Positions 56,420-64,000 of a stretch of 64,000 bases of DNA are shown in pieces. Source of the DNA: Pseudomonas putida. GTDB lineage: Bacteria > Pseudomonadota > Gammaproteobacteria > Pseudomonadales > Pseudomonadaceae. A program made the translations under genes and the position numbers. Each line of letters begins with the position of its first letter. Position 1 is the stretch's first letter. The stretch lies in assembly GCF_028682475.1 (NCBI RefSeq), contig NZ_JANHLE010000004.1, forward strand, positions 1 to 64,000, in the 5' to 3' direction. The notes below the pieces were generated by a model that was not told the origin of the DNA, did no database searches, and saw only the letters and a program-made list of their open reading frames with translations.

Positions 56420-57760
56420 TCAAACGCAAACTTCACTTACCAGTTTTGCCAGGGCTTCGGCGTGTGCGCGAACCTGACTTTCGTCATCGCCTTCGACCAT
56501 TACCCGCACCAAAGGCTCTGTTCCGGACTTGCGCAGCAACACCCGACCACGCCCGGCCATTTCTTCGGTCACCCGGGCAGCGGCTTCTTTTACTGCCGAA
56601 TGCTCCAGCGGATCGACCTTGCTGGCCCCGAAGCGCACATTGATCAGCACCTGCGGGCACTTGCGCAGGGCCTGGCGCGACTGCGCAAGGGTCTCCCCGC
56701 GGCGTTTGAGGGCCATCAGCACCTGCAGCGCAGCGATGATCGCGTCCCCGGTGGTGGTGTGGCTGAAGCACACCACATGGCCGGAATTCTCACCACCGAG
56801 AACCCAGTCGCGCTCGAGCAACTCAGCCATCACATAGCGGTCACCAACCTTGGCACGCACGAAGGGGATATCAAGATCCTTGAGCGCCAGCTCCAGGCCC
56901 AGATTGCTCATCAGCGTGCCAACGACCCCGCCCTGCAGCTTGCCGCGCTCCTGCAGGTCACGGGCGATGATGAACAGCAGCTCATCACCATCAACGACCG
57001 CACCGGTATGGTCGACCATCAACACCCGATCGCCATCGCCATCGAAGGCAATACCCAGGTCAGCATGACCAACCAGAACCGCGGCCTGCAGCGACTCGAT
57101 ATGGGTCGAACCACAATTTTCGTTGATGTTCAGGCCATCTGGCTGCGCCGACAACACCGTGACATCAGCACCCAGCTCGCGAAACACGCTTGGCGCCACC
57201 TTGTAGGTAGCACCGTGCGCGCAATCGACCACCAGCTTGAGGCCGGCAAAATCGGTACTGGTCGGCACACTGCTCTTGCAGAACTCGATATAGCGCCCGG
57301 CAGCATCGTTGATTCGCGACACCTTGCCCAGCTTGCTTGACTCGACCACGGTCATTGGCTGATCGAGCAATTCTTCGATCATCAGTTCGACTTCGTCAGG
57401 CAGCTTGGTACCCTGGCCGGAGAAGAACTTGATGCCGTTGTCGTCATGCGGGTTGTGCGAGGCACTGATAACGATGCCCGCCTCGGCATGGAAGGTCCGG
57501 GTCAGGTAGGCGATGGCCGGGGTCGGCATCGGCCCGAGCAGCATCACATCGGCGCCTGCAGCGGACAGACCGGCCTCCAGGGCAGACTCGAACATGTAGC
57601 CGGAAATACGCGTATCCTTGCCAACCAGCACCCGGCAAGCACCTTGCTTGCGAAAGGCCATGCCTGCCGCCCAGCCGAGCTTTAACATGAAGTCAGGGGT
57701 GATGGGGTATTCACCGACACGGCCACGAATACCGTCGGTACCAAAATATTTTCTGCTCAT
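56420..57760 (-). CDS. glmM: phosphoglucosamine mutase
   Basis: 446 residues. Converts glucosamine 6-phosphate to glucosamine 1-phosphate for UDP-GlcNAc, feeding peptidoglycan and LPS. The phosphoserine loop is [13 protein letters not shown]; the metal loop is [10 protein letters not shown]; the N-terminus [13 protein letters not shown] is diagnostic. The start at 57760 is 16 bases after the folP stop. Confidence 0.97.
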   Translation of the reverse strand: MSRKYFGTDGIRGRVGEYPITPDFMLKLGWAAGMAFRKQGACRVLVGKDTRISGYMFESALEAGLSAAGADVMLLGPMPTPAIAYLTRTFHAEAGIVISASHNPHDDNGIKFFSGQGTKLPDEVELMIEELLDQPMTVVESSKLGKVSRINDAAGRYIEFCKSSVPTSTDFAGLKLVVDCAHGATYKVAPSVFRELGADVTVLSAQPDGLNINENCGSTHIESLQAAVLVGHADLGIAFDGDGDRVLMVDHTGAVVDGDELLFIIARDLQERGKLQGGVVGTLMSNLGLELALKDLDIPFVRAKVGDRYVMAELLERDWVLGGENSGHVVCFSHTTTGDAIIAALQVLMALKRRGETLAQSRQALRKCPQVLINVRFGASKVDPLEHSAVKEAAARVTEEMAGRGRVLLRKSGTEPLVRVMVEGDDESQVRAHAEALAKLVSEVCV

Positions 57761-57776
57761 AGATGCTCCATCACGC

Positions 57777-58628
57777 TTATTCGGCGGTTTGAACCGCTGC
57801 AATCATCCGCACTACATCGGCGGTTTCGGCGACATCGTGAACACGCAGGATGCTCGCACCCTTGGTCATCGCCAGCGCAGCCAGGGCAAGGCTGCCATAG
57901 AGCCGTTCTCCGACCGGACGGCCCAGGGCCAGACCGATCATGCTCTTGCGTGAAACGCCCACCAGTAATGGACGCCCCAGCTGATAAAGCGCTTCCATGT
58001 GCTTGAACAGGCTAAGGTTGTGTTCCAGCGTCTTGGCAAAGCCGAAACCCGGATCGAGGATGATCCGTTCAGCCTCGATACCGACTGCCGCACACGCCGC
58101 CATTCGCTCTTCAAGATAGCTCGCCACCTCGGCGGTGACATCCTGGTAATGCGGATCGTCCTGCATGTCGCCCGGTTCGCCGCGCATATGCATCAGGCAC
58201 ACGGGCAAGCCGGTTGCTGCAGCAGCGTCCAGAGCGCCATCACGACTGAGCGAGCGCACATCGTTGATCAACCCGGCGCCAAGCCTGGCCGACTCACGGA
58301 TCACCGCTGGGGTCGAGGTATCGACCGAGATGATCACATCGAGTTCACGATTGATGGCTTCGACGATCGGGGCAACGCGCTCAAGCTCTTCAAGCGCAGA
58401 CACCGCTCGAGCACCAGGGCGAGTGGACTCGCCACCGACATCGACCAGGGTCGCACCGGCAGCCACCATCGCCTCGGCATGACGCAATGCCGCATCACGC
58501 TGGGTGAAACGACCGCCATCGGAGAAGGAATCGGGGGTGATATTGAGGATACCCATGACATGGGTACGGGACAAATCAAGAACCCGGTTGCCGCAAGGCA
58601 ACCGGGTTGGGTACTGCTGTGACGTCAT
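57777..58628 (-). CDS. folP: dihydropteroate synthase
   Basis: 283 residues. Joins p-aminobenzoate to dihydropterin pyrophosphate, the product of FolK (23458), and is the sulfonamide target. Signatures [16 protein letters not shown] and [12 protein letters not shown] are intact. It lies between ftsH and glmM, an order conserved in gamma-proteobacteria. Confidence 0.97.
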   Translation of the reverse strand: MTSQQYPTRLPCGNRVLDLSRTHVMGILNITPDSFSDGGRFTQRDAALRHAEAMVAAGATLVDVGGESTRPGARAVSALEELERVAPIVEAINRELDVIISVDTSTPAVIRESARLGAGLINDVRSLSRDGALDAAAATGLPVCLMHMRGEPGDMQDDPHYQDVTAEVASYLEERMAACAAVGIEAERIILDPGFGFAKTLEHNLSLFKHMEALYQLGRPLLVGVSRKSMIGLALGRPVGERLYGSLALAALAMTKGASILRVHDVAETADVVRMIAAVQTAE

Positions 58629-58636
58629 AAGAGCCC

Positions 58637-60544
58637 TTAGATTTGCGCCGCCGGGCCGCCAATCGGCGATTCCGGGCGATCACTCTGCGGTGCAGGCGTA
58701 CCCGAGCCATCTTCCCAGTCACGTGGCTCGCGCGGAGTACGGCCGGACATGATGTCGTCGATCTGCTCGGCATCAATGGTCTCGTACTTCATCAACGCAT
58801 CGGCCATGGCGTCGAGCTTGTCGCGGTTATCCGTAAGGATCTGCTTGGCGGTGGCATAGCACTGATCGATGATGCTGCGCACCTCGGAGTCGATCAGCTT
58901 GGCCGTTTCGCCCGAAACGCTGGCATGCTGGGAACCGGCGCTGCGACCCAGGAACACTTCACCTTCTTCCTCGGCATACATCAGCGGCCCAAGTTTTTCC
59001 GACAGACCCCATTTGGTGACCATGTTCCGGGCAATCTGGCTGGCCCGCATGATGTCGTTGGAAGCACCGGTGGTCACGCCGTCGAAGCCCAGGGTCATTT
59101 CCTCGGCGATACGGCCGCCGTACAGCGAGCAGATCTGACTGATCAGCGCACGCTTGGACAGGCTGTAACGATCTTCCTCAGGAAGGAACATGGTGACACC
59201 CAAGGCGCGACCACGCGGAATGATCGACACTTTGTAGACCGGATCATGCTCAGGCACGACGCGACCAACGATGGCATGACCGGCTTCGTGATAAGCGGTA
59301 TTGCGCTTCTCTTTCTCGGACATGACCATGGTTTTGCGCTCAGCGCCCATCATGATCTTGTCTTTGGCCAGTTCGAATTCTTTCATTTCGACCACGCGCT
59401 TACCGCCACGGGCAGCGAACAGCGAGGCTTCGTTGACCAGGTTGGCAAGGTCGGCACCGGAGAAGCCAGGCGTACCACGGGCGATGACTGCCGGGTTGAC
59501 GTTGTCGCCGACCGGCACTTTGCGCATGTGCACCTTGAGGATCTGCTCACGACCGCGAATATCCGGCAAGCCGACCACGACCTGACGGTCGAAACGACCA
59601 GGACGCAGCAGCGCAGGGTCGAGCACATCAGGACGGTTGGTGGCGGCAATGACGATGATGCCGTCATTCATCTCGAAGCCATCCATCTCCACCAGCAACT
59701 GGTTGAGGGTCTGCTCGCGCTCGTCGTGACCGCCACCCATGCCGGCGCCACGATGGCGACCAACGGCGTCGATTTCGTCGATGAAGATGATGCACGGGGC
59801 GTGTTTCTTCGCCTGTTCGAACATGTCGCGAACACGGCTGGCGCCGACACCGACGAACATTTCGACGAAGTCGGAACCGGAGATGGTGAAGAACGGAACC
59901 TTGGCTTCACCGGCAATGGCCTTGGCCAGCAGGGTTTTACCGGTACCCGGTGGGCCGACCATCAACACGCCACGCGGGATGCGGCCACCCAGACGCTGGA
60001 ACTTGCCTGGATCGCGCAGGAACTCTACCAGCTCGCCAACCTCTTCCTTGGCTTCGTCGCAACCTGCGACATCGGCGAGGGTGGTCTTGACCTGGTCTTC
60101 GGACAGGAGGCGCGCCTTGCTCTTGCCGAAGCTCATCGGCCCGCCCTTGCCACCTGCACCACCTTGCATCTGGCGCATGAAGAACATGAATACGGCAATG
60201 ATGACCAGGATCGGGAAGCTGGCGACCAGCAGCTGGGTCCAGATGGACTGCTGTTCAGGCTGCTTGCCTTCGACCACGACGTGGTTGTCGACCAGATCGC
60301 CGATCAGGCCGTTGTCCTGAATGGCCGGACGGATGGTCTTGAAGCTGTCGCCATCGGTACGCTTGCCGGTGATGACATAGCCATCGACCGCTACGCGCTC
60401 GACCTTGCCATCCTTGACCTGCTGAATGAAGTCGGAATAGTTGAGGGTCTGTGGCTCATTCGGGCTGGAGAAGTTGTTCATCACTGTCACCAGGACAGCT
60501 GCGATGATCAACCACAGGATCAAGTTCTTTGCCATATCGTTCAA
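58637..60544 (-). CDS. ftsH: ATP-dependent zinc metalloprotease FtsH
   Basis: 635 residues. Membrane-bound AAA+ protease for quality control of membrane and regulatory proteins. Two N-terminal helices ([34 protein letters not shown]) flank a periplasmic loop; Walker A is GPPGTGKT, Walker [10 protein letters not shown], and the zinc site HEAGH. A TTG start at 60544 is favoured because AGGG is seven bases upstream; ATG 60535 is the alternative. Confidence 0.97.
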   Translation of the reverse strand: MNDMAKNLILWLIIAAVLVTVMNNFSSPNEPQTLNYSDFIQQVKDGKVERVAVDGYVITGKRTDGDSFKTIRPAIQDNGLIGDLVDNHVVVEGKQPEQQSIWTQLLVASFPILVIIAVFMFFMRQMQGGAGGKGGPMSFGKSKARLLSEDQVKTTLADVAGCDEAKEEVGELVEFLRDPGKFQRLGGRIPRGVLMVGPPGTGKTLLAKAIAGEAKVPFFTISGSDFVEMFVGVGASRVRDMFEQAKKHAPCIIFIDEIDAVGRHRGAGMGGGHDEREQTLNQLLVEMDGFEMNDGIIVIAATNRPDVLDPALLRPGRFDRQVVVGLPDIRGREQILKVHMRKVPVGDNVNPAVIARGTPGFSGADLANLVNEASLFAARGGKRVVEMKEFELAKDKIMMGAERKTMVMSEKEKRNTAYHEAGHAIVGRVVPEHDPVYKVSIIPRGRALGVTMFLPEEDRYSLSKRALISQICSLYGGRIAEEMTLGFDGVTTGASNDIMRASQIARNMVTKWGLSEKLGPLMYAEEEGEVFLGRSAGSQHASVSGETAKLIDSEVRSIIDQCYATAKQILTDNRDKLDAMADALMKYETIDAEQIDDIMSGRTPREPRDWEDGSGTPAPQSDRPESPIGGPAAQI

Positions 60545-60747
60545 TTAGCTACCCTCTGAAGCCGGCTGACGGCGCAGCCGTGCCTCGCATGATATTCACC
60601 GGCCTAACTTACTACATAACCTACACATCTGCAGGCGCCGTCTGTAACCCTTTGTGAAACCTAGACTACACGATGTTCATCCAGGTCAGGCAGGACAGCC
60701 GATTGGAAAAAACTATCGGGCACCCTGAAAGCCTCCGGCCTGAAGCC

Positions 60748-61371
60748 TTACTCGCCGCGATAACCCCTCGCCAGCAAGTACTGCTCGCGGGAGCGGTCCC
60801 GCGAAGAATCCGGCTTGATCATCTGAACCTTGTCGAATTTCTGACGAGCGTCCTTCAGATATACGTCAAAGCCTTCGCCCTGGAAAATCTTGATGAGGAA
60901 ATCTCCACCCGGTTTGAGCACCCGGCTCGCCAGATCAAGGGCCAGTTCACAGAGGAACATGGACTTGGGGATATCCACAGCAGGCGTACCACTCATATTG
61001 GGGGCCATATCGGAAATCACAAGGTCTACGTGTGAATTACCGACCGCCGCAAGGATCTGCTCCAGCACTTCGTCCTGGGTGAAGTCGCCCTGAACGAAGG
61101 TAACGTCCGGAATACTGTCCATTTCGAGGATGTCCGAGGCAATCAGACGACCCTGACCGCCAATCAGACGACTGGTCACCTGCGACCAGCCACCCGGGGC
61201 AGCACCGAGGTCGACTACGCTCATACCTGGGCGGATAATCCGGTACTTTTCCTGGATTTCCAGCAATTTGTAGCTCGCTCGCGAGCGATAACCATCCTTT
61301 TGCGCCTTTTTGACGTAAGGATCGTTGAAGTGTTCTTTCAGCCAGCCAAGGCTTGTCTTGGAACGCGCCAC
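60748..61371 (-). CDS. rlmE: 23S rRNA (uridine-2552-2'-O)-methyltransferase
   Basis: 207 residues (RrmJ/FtsJ). Methylates U2552 in the A-loop of 23S rRNA, a late 50S assembly step. SAM motif [14 protein letters not shown], catalytic K-D-K-E set in [30 protein letters not shown]. It is divergent from yhbY and shares its promoter region (61372-61472). Confidence 0.96.
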   Translation of the reverse strand: MARSKTSLGWLKEHFNDPYVKKAQKDGYRSRASYKLLEIQEKYRIIRPGMSVVDLGAAPGGWSQVTSRLIGGQGRLIASDILEMDSIPDVTFVQGDFTQDEVLEQILAAVGNSHVDLVISDMAPNMSGTPAVDIPKSMFLCELALDLASRVLKPGGDFLIKIFQGEGFDVYLKDARQKFDKVQMIKPDSSRDRSREQYLLARGYRGE

Positions 61372-61472
61372 TGGGCACCTCGATGATTAGGGTCGTGATT
61401 AACTGGGCGGATCCACGGGCCCTCGGGTAAAATGGCCGCCATTTTTACAGAATCAGACACAAGGGTCAGATT

Positions 61473-61781
61473 ATGCCGCTCAATAACGAGCAGAAGAAAC
61501 AGTACAAATCCATTGGCCACGATCTGAAACCAGTTCTGATTGTGGCAGGCAACGGGCTGACTGAGGGCGTTATCGCCGAACTCGAACGCGCTCTGGCCGA
61601 TCACGAACTGATCAAGGTCGAGATTCGCTCGGAAGATCGGGAAGAACGTGCCGCCGCAATCGCCGCACTGTGCAAAGCCGGTCGCGCCGAACTGGTGCAG
61701 ACCATCGGCAAAAAGGCGCTGATCTACCGCCGCAACCCACAGCCGAACAAGCAGTTGTCGAACATCCATCGCTACAAGTGA
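61473..61781 (+). CDS. yhbY: YhbY-type CRM-domain RNA-binding protein
   Basis: 102 residues, a stand-alone CRM domain that associates with pre-50S ribosomal particles. The motif KPVLIVAGNGLTEGVIAELERAL with downstream KVEIR is diagnostic. The only plus-strand gene in the right 19 kb. Confidence 0.93.
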   Translation: MPLNNEQKKQYKSIGHDLKPVLIVAGNGLTEGVIAELERALADHELIKVEIRSEDREERAAAIAALCKAGRAELVQTIGKKALIYRRNPQPNKQLSNIHRYK

Positions 61782-61793
61782 TGTTCGCCGCGG

Positions 61794-62240
61794 TCAGTGG
61801 CGCGCCCTGCGCGCCCTGCCCGGCACCGGCTGCATGACCAGCAACAATCCGGTTAGACCCAGCACCAGGTAACAGAACAACTGCCAGCGCAGTTCCTGGG
61901 GCAATCCCACGCGCAAGGCGAAATACGCCACGCACGCCAGCATCGCCATCAACAGCAACTGCCCACGCATGTCCCGCCACAGACTGGCCAGGCCCTGCGC
62001 CTGAATCAGCACCAGTGCCTGCACGCCTGCGCAAAACGCCGCAAACGCCACCAGCAACGATGCCATCAGGCTACCGATATCCTCGATCAACAACGGCGCC
62101 AGGCCAATCTGGCCCAACGCCGGCAGCAGACCGAAATGCAGCATCCACAGGCTACCCACCCAGAACACCTGGGTCAGTTGCCAGATTGCCGGGGCAGCAG
62201 CAAAGCCCCGGCGACGTTCAGATGTGCTTGACTTCGACAA
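61794..62240 (-). CDS. small membrane protein, DUF4149/TMEM205-like
   Basis: 148 residues with four hydrophobic segments. The motif QLTQVFWVGSLWMLHFGLLPAL and the late position in the greA cluster agree with DUF4149 proteins of unknown function. The first 23 bases overlap the end of greA, in the same direction. Confidence 0.75.
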   Translation of the reverse strand: MSKSSTSERRRGFAAAPAIWQLTQVFWVGSLWMLHFGLLPALGQIGLAPLLIEDIGSLMASLLVAFAAFCAGVQALVLIQAQGLASLWRDMRGQLLLMAMLACVAYFALRVGLPQELRWQLFCYLVLGLTGLLLVMQPVPGRARRARH

Positions 62241-62700
62241 TCTCGTACTCGACCGTACCGCTTGGCGTCTTGATCACCACGGTATCACCCTCTTCCTTGC
62301 CAATGATGGCACGGGCGATCGGAGCACCAACCGAGAGCTTGCCCTGCTTGACGTCCGCTTCGTCCTCACCAACGATCTGGTAAGTCACCTGCTCGCCGGT
62401 CTCGGTGTTTTCCAGGTCCACGGTGGTACCGAAAATCACCTTGCCGGTGTGGGCGATGGTGGTGACGTCGATCACCACCGAGTTCTGCAGACGGCCTTCG
62501 ATATCACGAATACGCGCCTCGACCATACCCTGCTCTTCACGGGCAGCGTGGTACTCGGCGTTTTCCTTGAGATCGCCCAGCTCGCGGGCCTCACCAATAG
62601 CCTGGCTCAGGCGCGGACGCTCGGTCTTGCTCAGGAACAGGTGCTCTTCCTCCAGGGCGCGAGCGCCCTGAACGGTCATCGGGTACTTGGTAATGCTCAT
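62218..62700 (-). CDS. greA: transcription elongation factor GreA
   Basis: 160 residues. Stimulates RNA polymerase to cut backtracked transcripts. The N-terminal coiled coil carries the acidic tip in [19 protein letters not shown]; the C-terminal domain has [25 protein letters not shown] residues. It is coupled to carB by an ATGA overlap at 62697-62700. Confidence 0.96.
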   Translation of the reverse strand: MSITKYPMTVQGARALEEEHLFLSKTERPRLSQAIGEARELGDLKENAEYHAAREEQGMVEARIRDIEGRLQNSVVIDVTTIAHTGKVIFGTTVDLENTETGEQVTYQIVGEDEADVKQGKLSVGAPIARAIIGKEEGDTVVIKTPSGTVEYEIVEVKHI

Positions 62701-64000
62701 GCTTCGAGTCCTGCATGCAGATCCTGCAAGCGGCGAACGGTCTTTTCAGGACCAAATTTCAGCGCTTCGCAGATGGCTTCACCGGCCGCAATGGTGGTGG
62801 TGCAGTAGATCTTGTGCTGCAACGCATTGCGACGAATCGAGTAGGAATCGGCAATCGACTGACGGCCTTCGGTGGTGTTGATGATCAACGACACTTCGTC
62901 GTTCTTGATCATGTCGACCACGTGCGGACGACCTTCGGTCACCTTGTTCACGCGACGCACTTTCAGGCCAGCCGCTTCGATAACCTTGGCGGTACCGACG
63001 GTGGCAACCACTTCGAAGCCCAGGGCGATCAGGTCGCGAGCAACACCGGCCACTTGTGGCTTGTCGTCGTCACGCACGCTGATGAACGCAGTACCACCGG
63101 TCGGCAGCACTTCGCTGGCACCCATCTGGGCCTTGGCAAACGCTTCACCGAAGCTGTCGCCGACACCCATGACTTCACCGGTGGATTTCATCTCAGGGCC
63201 GAGGATCGGGTCAACACCCGGGAACTTGGCAAACGGGAACACCGCTTCCTTGACGCTGTAGAAGTTAGGAATGATTTCCTTGGTGAAACCGATTTCCTTC
63301 AGCGATTTACCAGCCATGACGCGCGCGGCAATCATCGCCAGCGAAGTGCCGATGCACTTGGAAACGAAAGGCACGGTACGCGAAGCGCGCGGGTTGACTT
63401 CGATCACGTAGATCTTGTCGCCCTGCAGCGCCAGCTGGACGTTCATCAGGCCGACAACACCCAGCTCCAGGGCCATTTTCTTGACCTGCTCGCGGACTTC
63501 GTCCTGAACATGGGCTGGCAGCGAGTACGGTGGCAACGAGCAAGCCGAGTCACCGGAGTGAACACCCGCCTGTTCGATGTGCTGCATGATCGCACCGATC
63601 ACCACGTCCTTGCCGTCGCAGACCGCATCCACGTCCATCTCGATGGCGCAGTTGAGGAAGTGGTCGAGCAGTACCGGGCTGTCGTTGGACACTTGCACCG
63701 CTTCACGCAGGTAGCGCTTGAGCTCGTCCAGCTCGTAGACGATCTCCATCGCACGGCCGCCCAGTACGTAGGACGGGCGCACCACCAGCGGGTAACCGAT
63801 GACACCGGCAGCACGAATCGCTTCGTCTTCGCTGCGTACGGTAGCGTTTGGCGGCTGCAGCAGGTTCAGACGCTGAACCATGTGCTGGAAGCGCTCACGG
63901 TCTTCAGCACGGTCGATGGCGTCAGGGCTGGTACCGATGATCGGTACGCCGGCTTCTTCCAGGGCACGCGCCAGTTTCAGCGGAGTCTGGCCGCCGTAGT
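62697..64000 (-). CDS. carB: carbamoyl-phosphate synthase large chain (3' part, runs off the right edge)
   Basis: About 433 C-terminal residues are inside the window; the full protein is about 1,070. The visible part includes the end of the second ATP-grasp domain ([44 protein letters not shown]) and the C-terminal MGS-like allosteric domain. It makes carbamoyl phosphate for arginine and pyrimidines. The reading frame stays open to base 64000 and the residues there ([15 protein letters not shown]) are family-like, so the cut is only the window edge. Confidence 0.97.
   Translation of the reverse strand, partial: YGGQTPLKLARALEEAGVPIIGTSPDAIDRAEDRERFQHMVQRLNLLQPPNATVRSEDEAIRAAGVIGYPLVVRPSYVLGGRAMEIVYELDELKRYLREAVQVSNDSPVLLDHFLNCAIEMDVDAVCDGKDVVIGAIMQHIEQAGVHSGDSACSLPPYSLPAHVQDEVREQVKKMALELGVVGLMNVQLALQGDKIYVIEVNPRASRTVPFVSKCIGTSLAMIAARVMAGKSLKEIGFTKEIIPNFYSVKEAVFPFAKFPGVDPILGPEMKSTGEVMGVGDSFGEAFAKAQMGASEVLPTGGTAFISVRDDDKPQVAGVARDLIALGFEVVATVGTAKVIEAAGLKVRRVNKVTEGRPHVVDMIKNDEVSLIINTTEGRQSIADSYSIRRNALQHKIYCTTTIAAGEAICEALKFGPEKTVRRLQDLHAGLEA

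Overview
This is chromosomal DNA from a Pseudomonas of the P. putida type. The evidence is the gene order (msrQ-msrP-pssA-ilvC-ilvH-ilvI, lpoP-mrcB, PrrF RNA, dksA-gluQ-cbrX-cbrA-cbrB-CrcZ-pcnB-folK-panB-panC-pgi-acs, then carB-greA-yhbY/rlmE-ftsH-folP-glmM-tpiA-secG-tRNA-rimP-nusA-infB-rbfA-truB-rpsO-pnp), the GC-rich coding style, a P. putida-style REP pair at 16559-16630, and the CbrAB/CrcZ and PrrF regulators. From memory the order matches P. putida KT2440 around PP_4675 to PP_4723; I could not check this here.

Layout. 1-6.1 kb: a strong promoter leaving the window at the left edge (probably of a stable RNA operon), then methionine sulfoxide repair (msrPQ), phosphatidylserine synthase, and branched-chain amino acid synthesis (ilvIH, ilvC). 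6.5-10 kb: a cell-wall operon of PBP1b, its lipoprotein activator and YqcC. 10-16.6 kb: housekeeping genes with the Fur-controlled PrrF small RNA. 16.8-22 kb: the carbon catabolite control module: CbrA sensor, CbrB regulator, two CbrB sites of the form TGTTAC-N14-GTAACA, a sigma-54 promoter and the Crc/Hfq decoy RNA CrcZ. 22-36 kb: pcnB, folK, pantothenate genes, pgi, acetyl-CoA synthetase (with a CrcZ/Crc-type CA motif in its leader), a thiolase, an rRNA methyltransferase-like protein and an AsmA-like DUF748 protein.

36.1-45.4 kb: a horizontally acquired island of about 9.3 kb between two convergent core genes (the DUF748 gene and a BON-domain gene). It begins with three genes whose sizes, order and motifs match the Gamma-Mobile-Trio system: tyrosine recombinase GmtY, larger tyrosine recombinase GmtZ, and small accessory protein GmtX. 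Three cargo genes follow, lower in GC than the host: a 530-residue protein of unknown function with a HEPN-like R-x5-H near its C-terminus, a 262-residue protein of unknown function, and a RelA/SpoT-type nucleotide pyrophosphokinase with what reads as a C-terminal HEPN domain (RNYLVH motif). Such islands are known carriers of anti-phage and toxin genes, so these cargo genes are the best candidates for something undescribed. The right end carries an unusual cluster of seven YTAGG motifs, and complementary 10-bp arms flank the island as if it split a bidirectional terminator.

45.4-64 kb: the conserved translation/RNA-decay superoperon on the minus strand (pnp, rpsO, truB, rbfA, infB, nusA, rimP, tRNA-fMet, tRNA-Leu, secG, tpiA, glmM, folP, ftsH), then rlmE, yhbY, a DUF4149 gene, greA and the 3' part of carB, which runs off the right edge.
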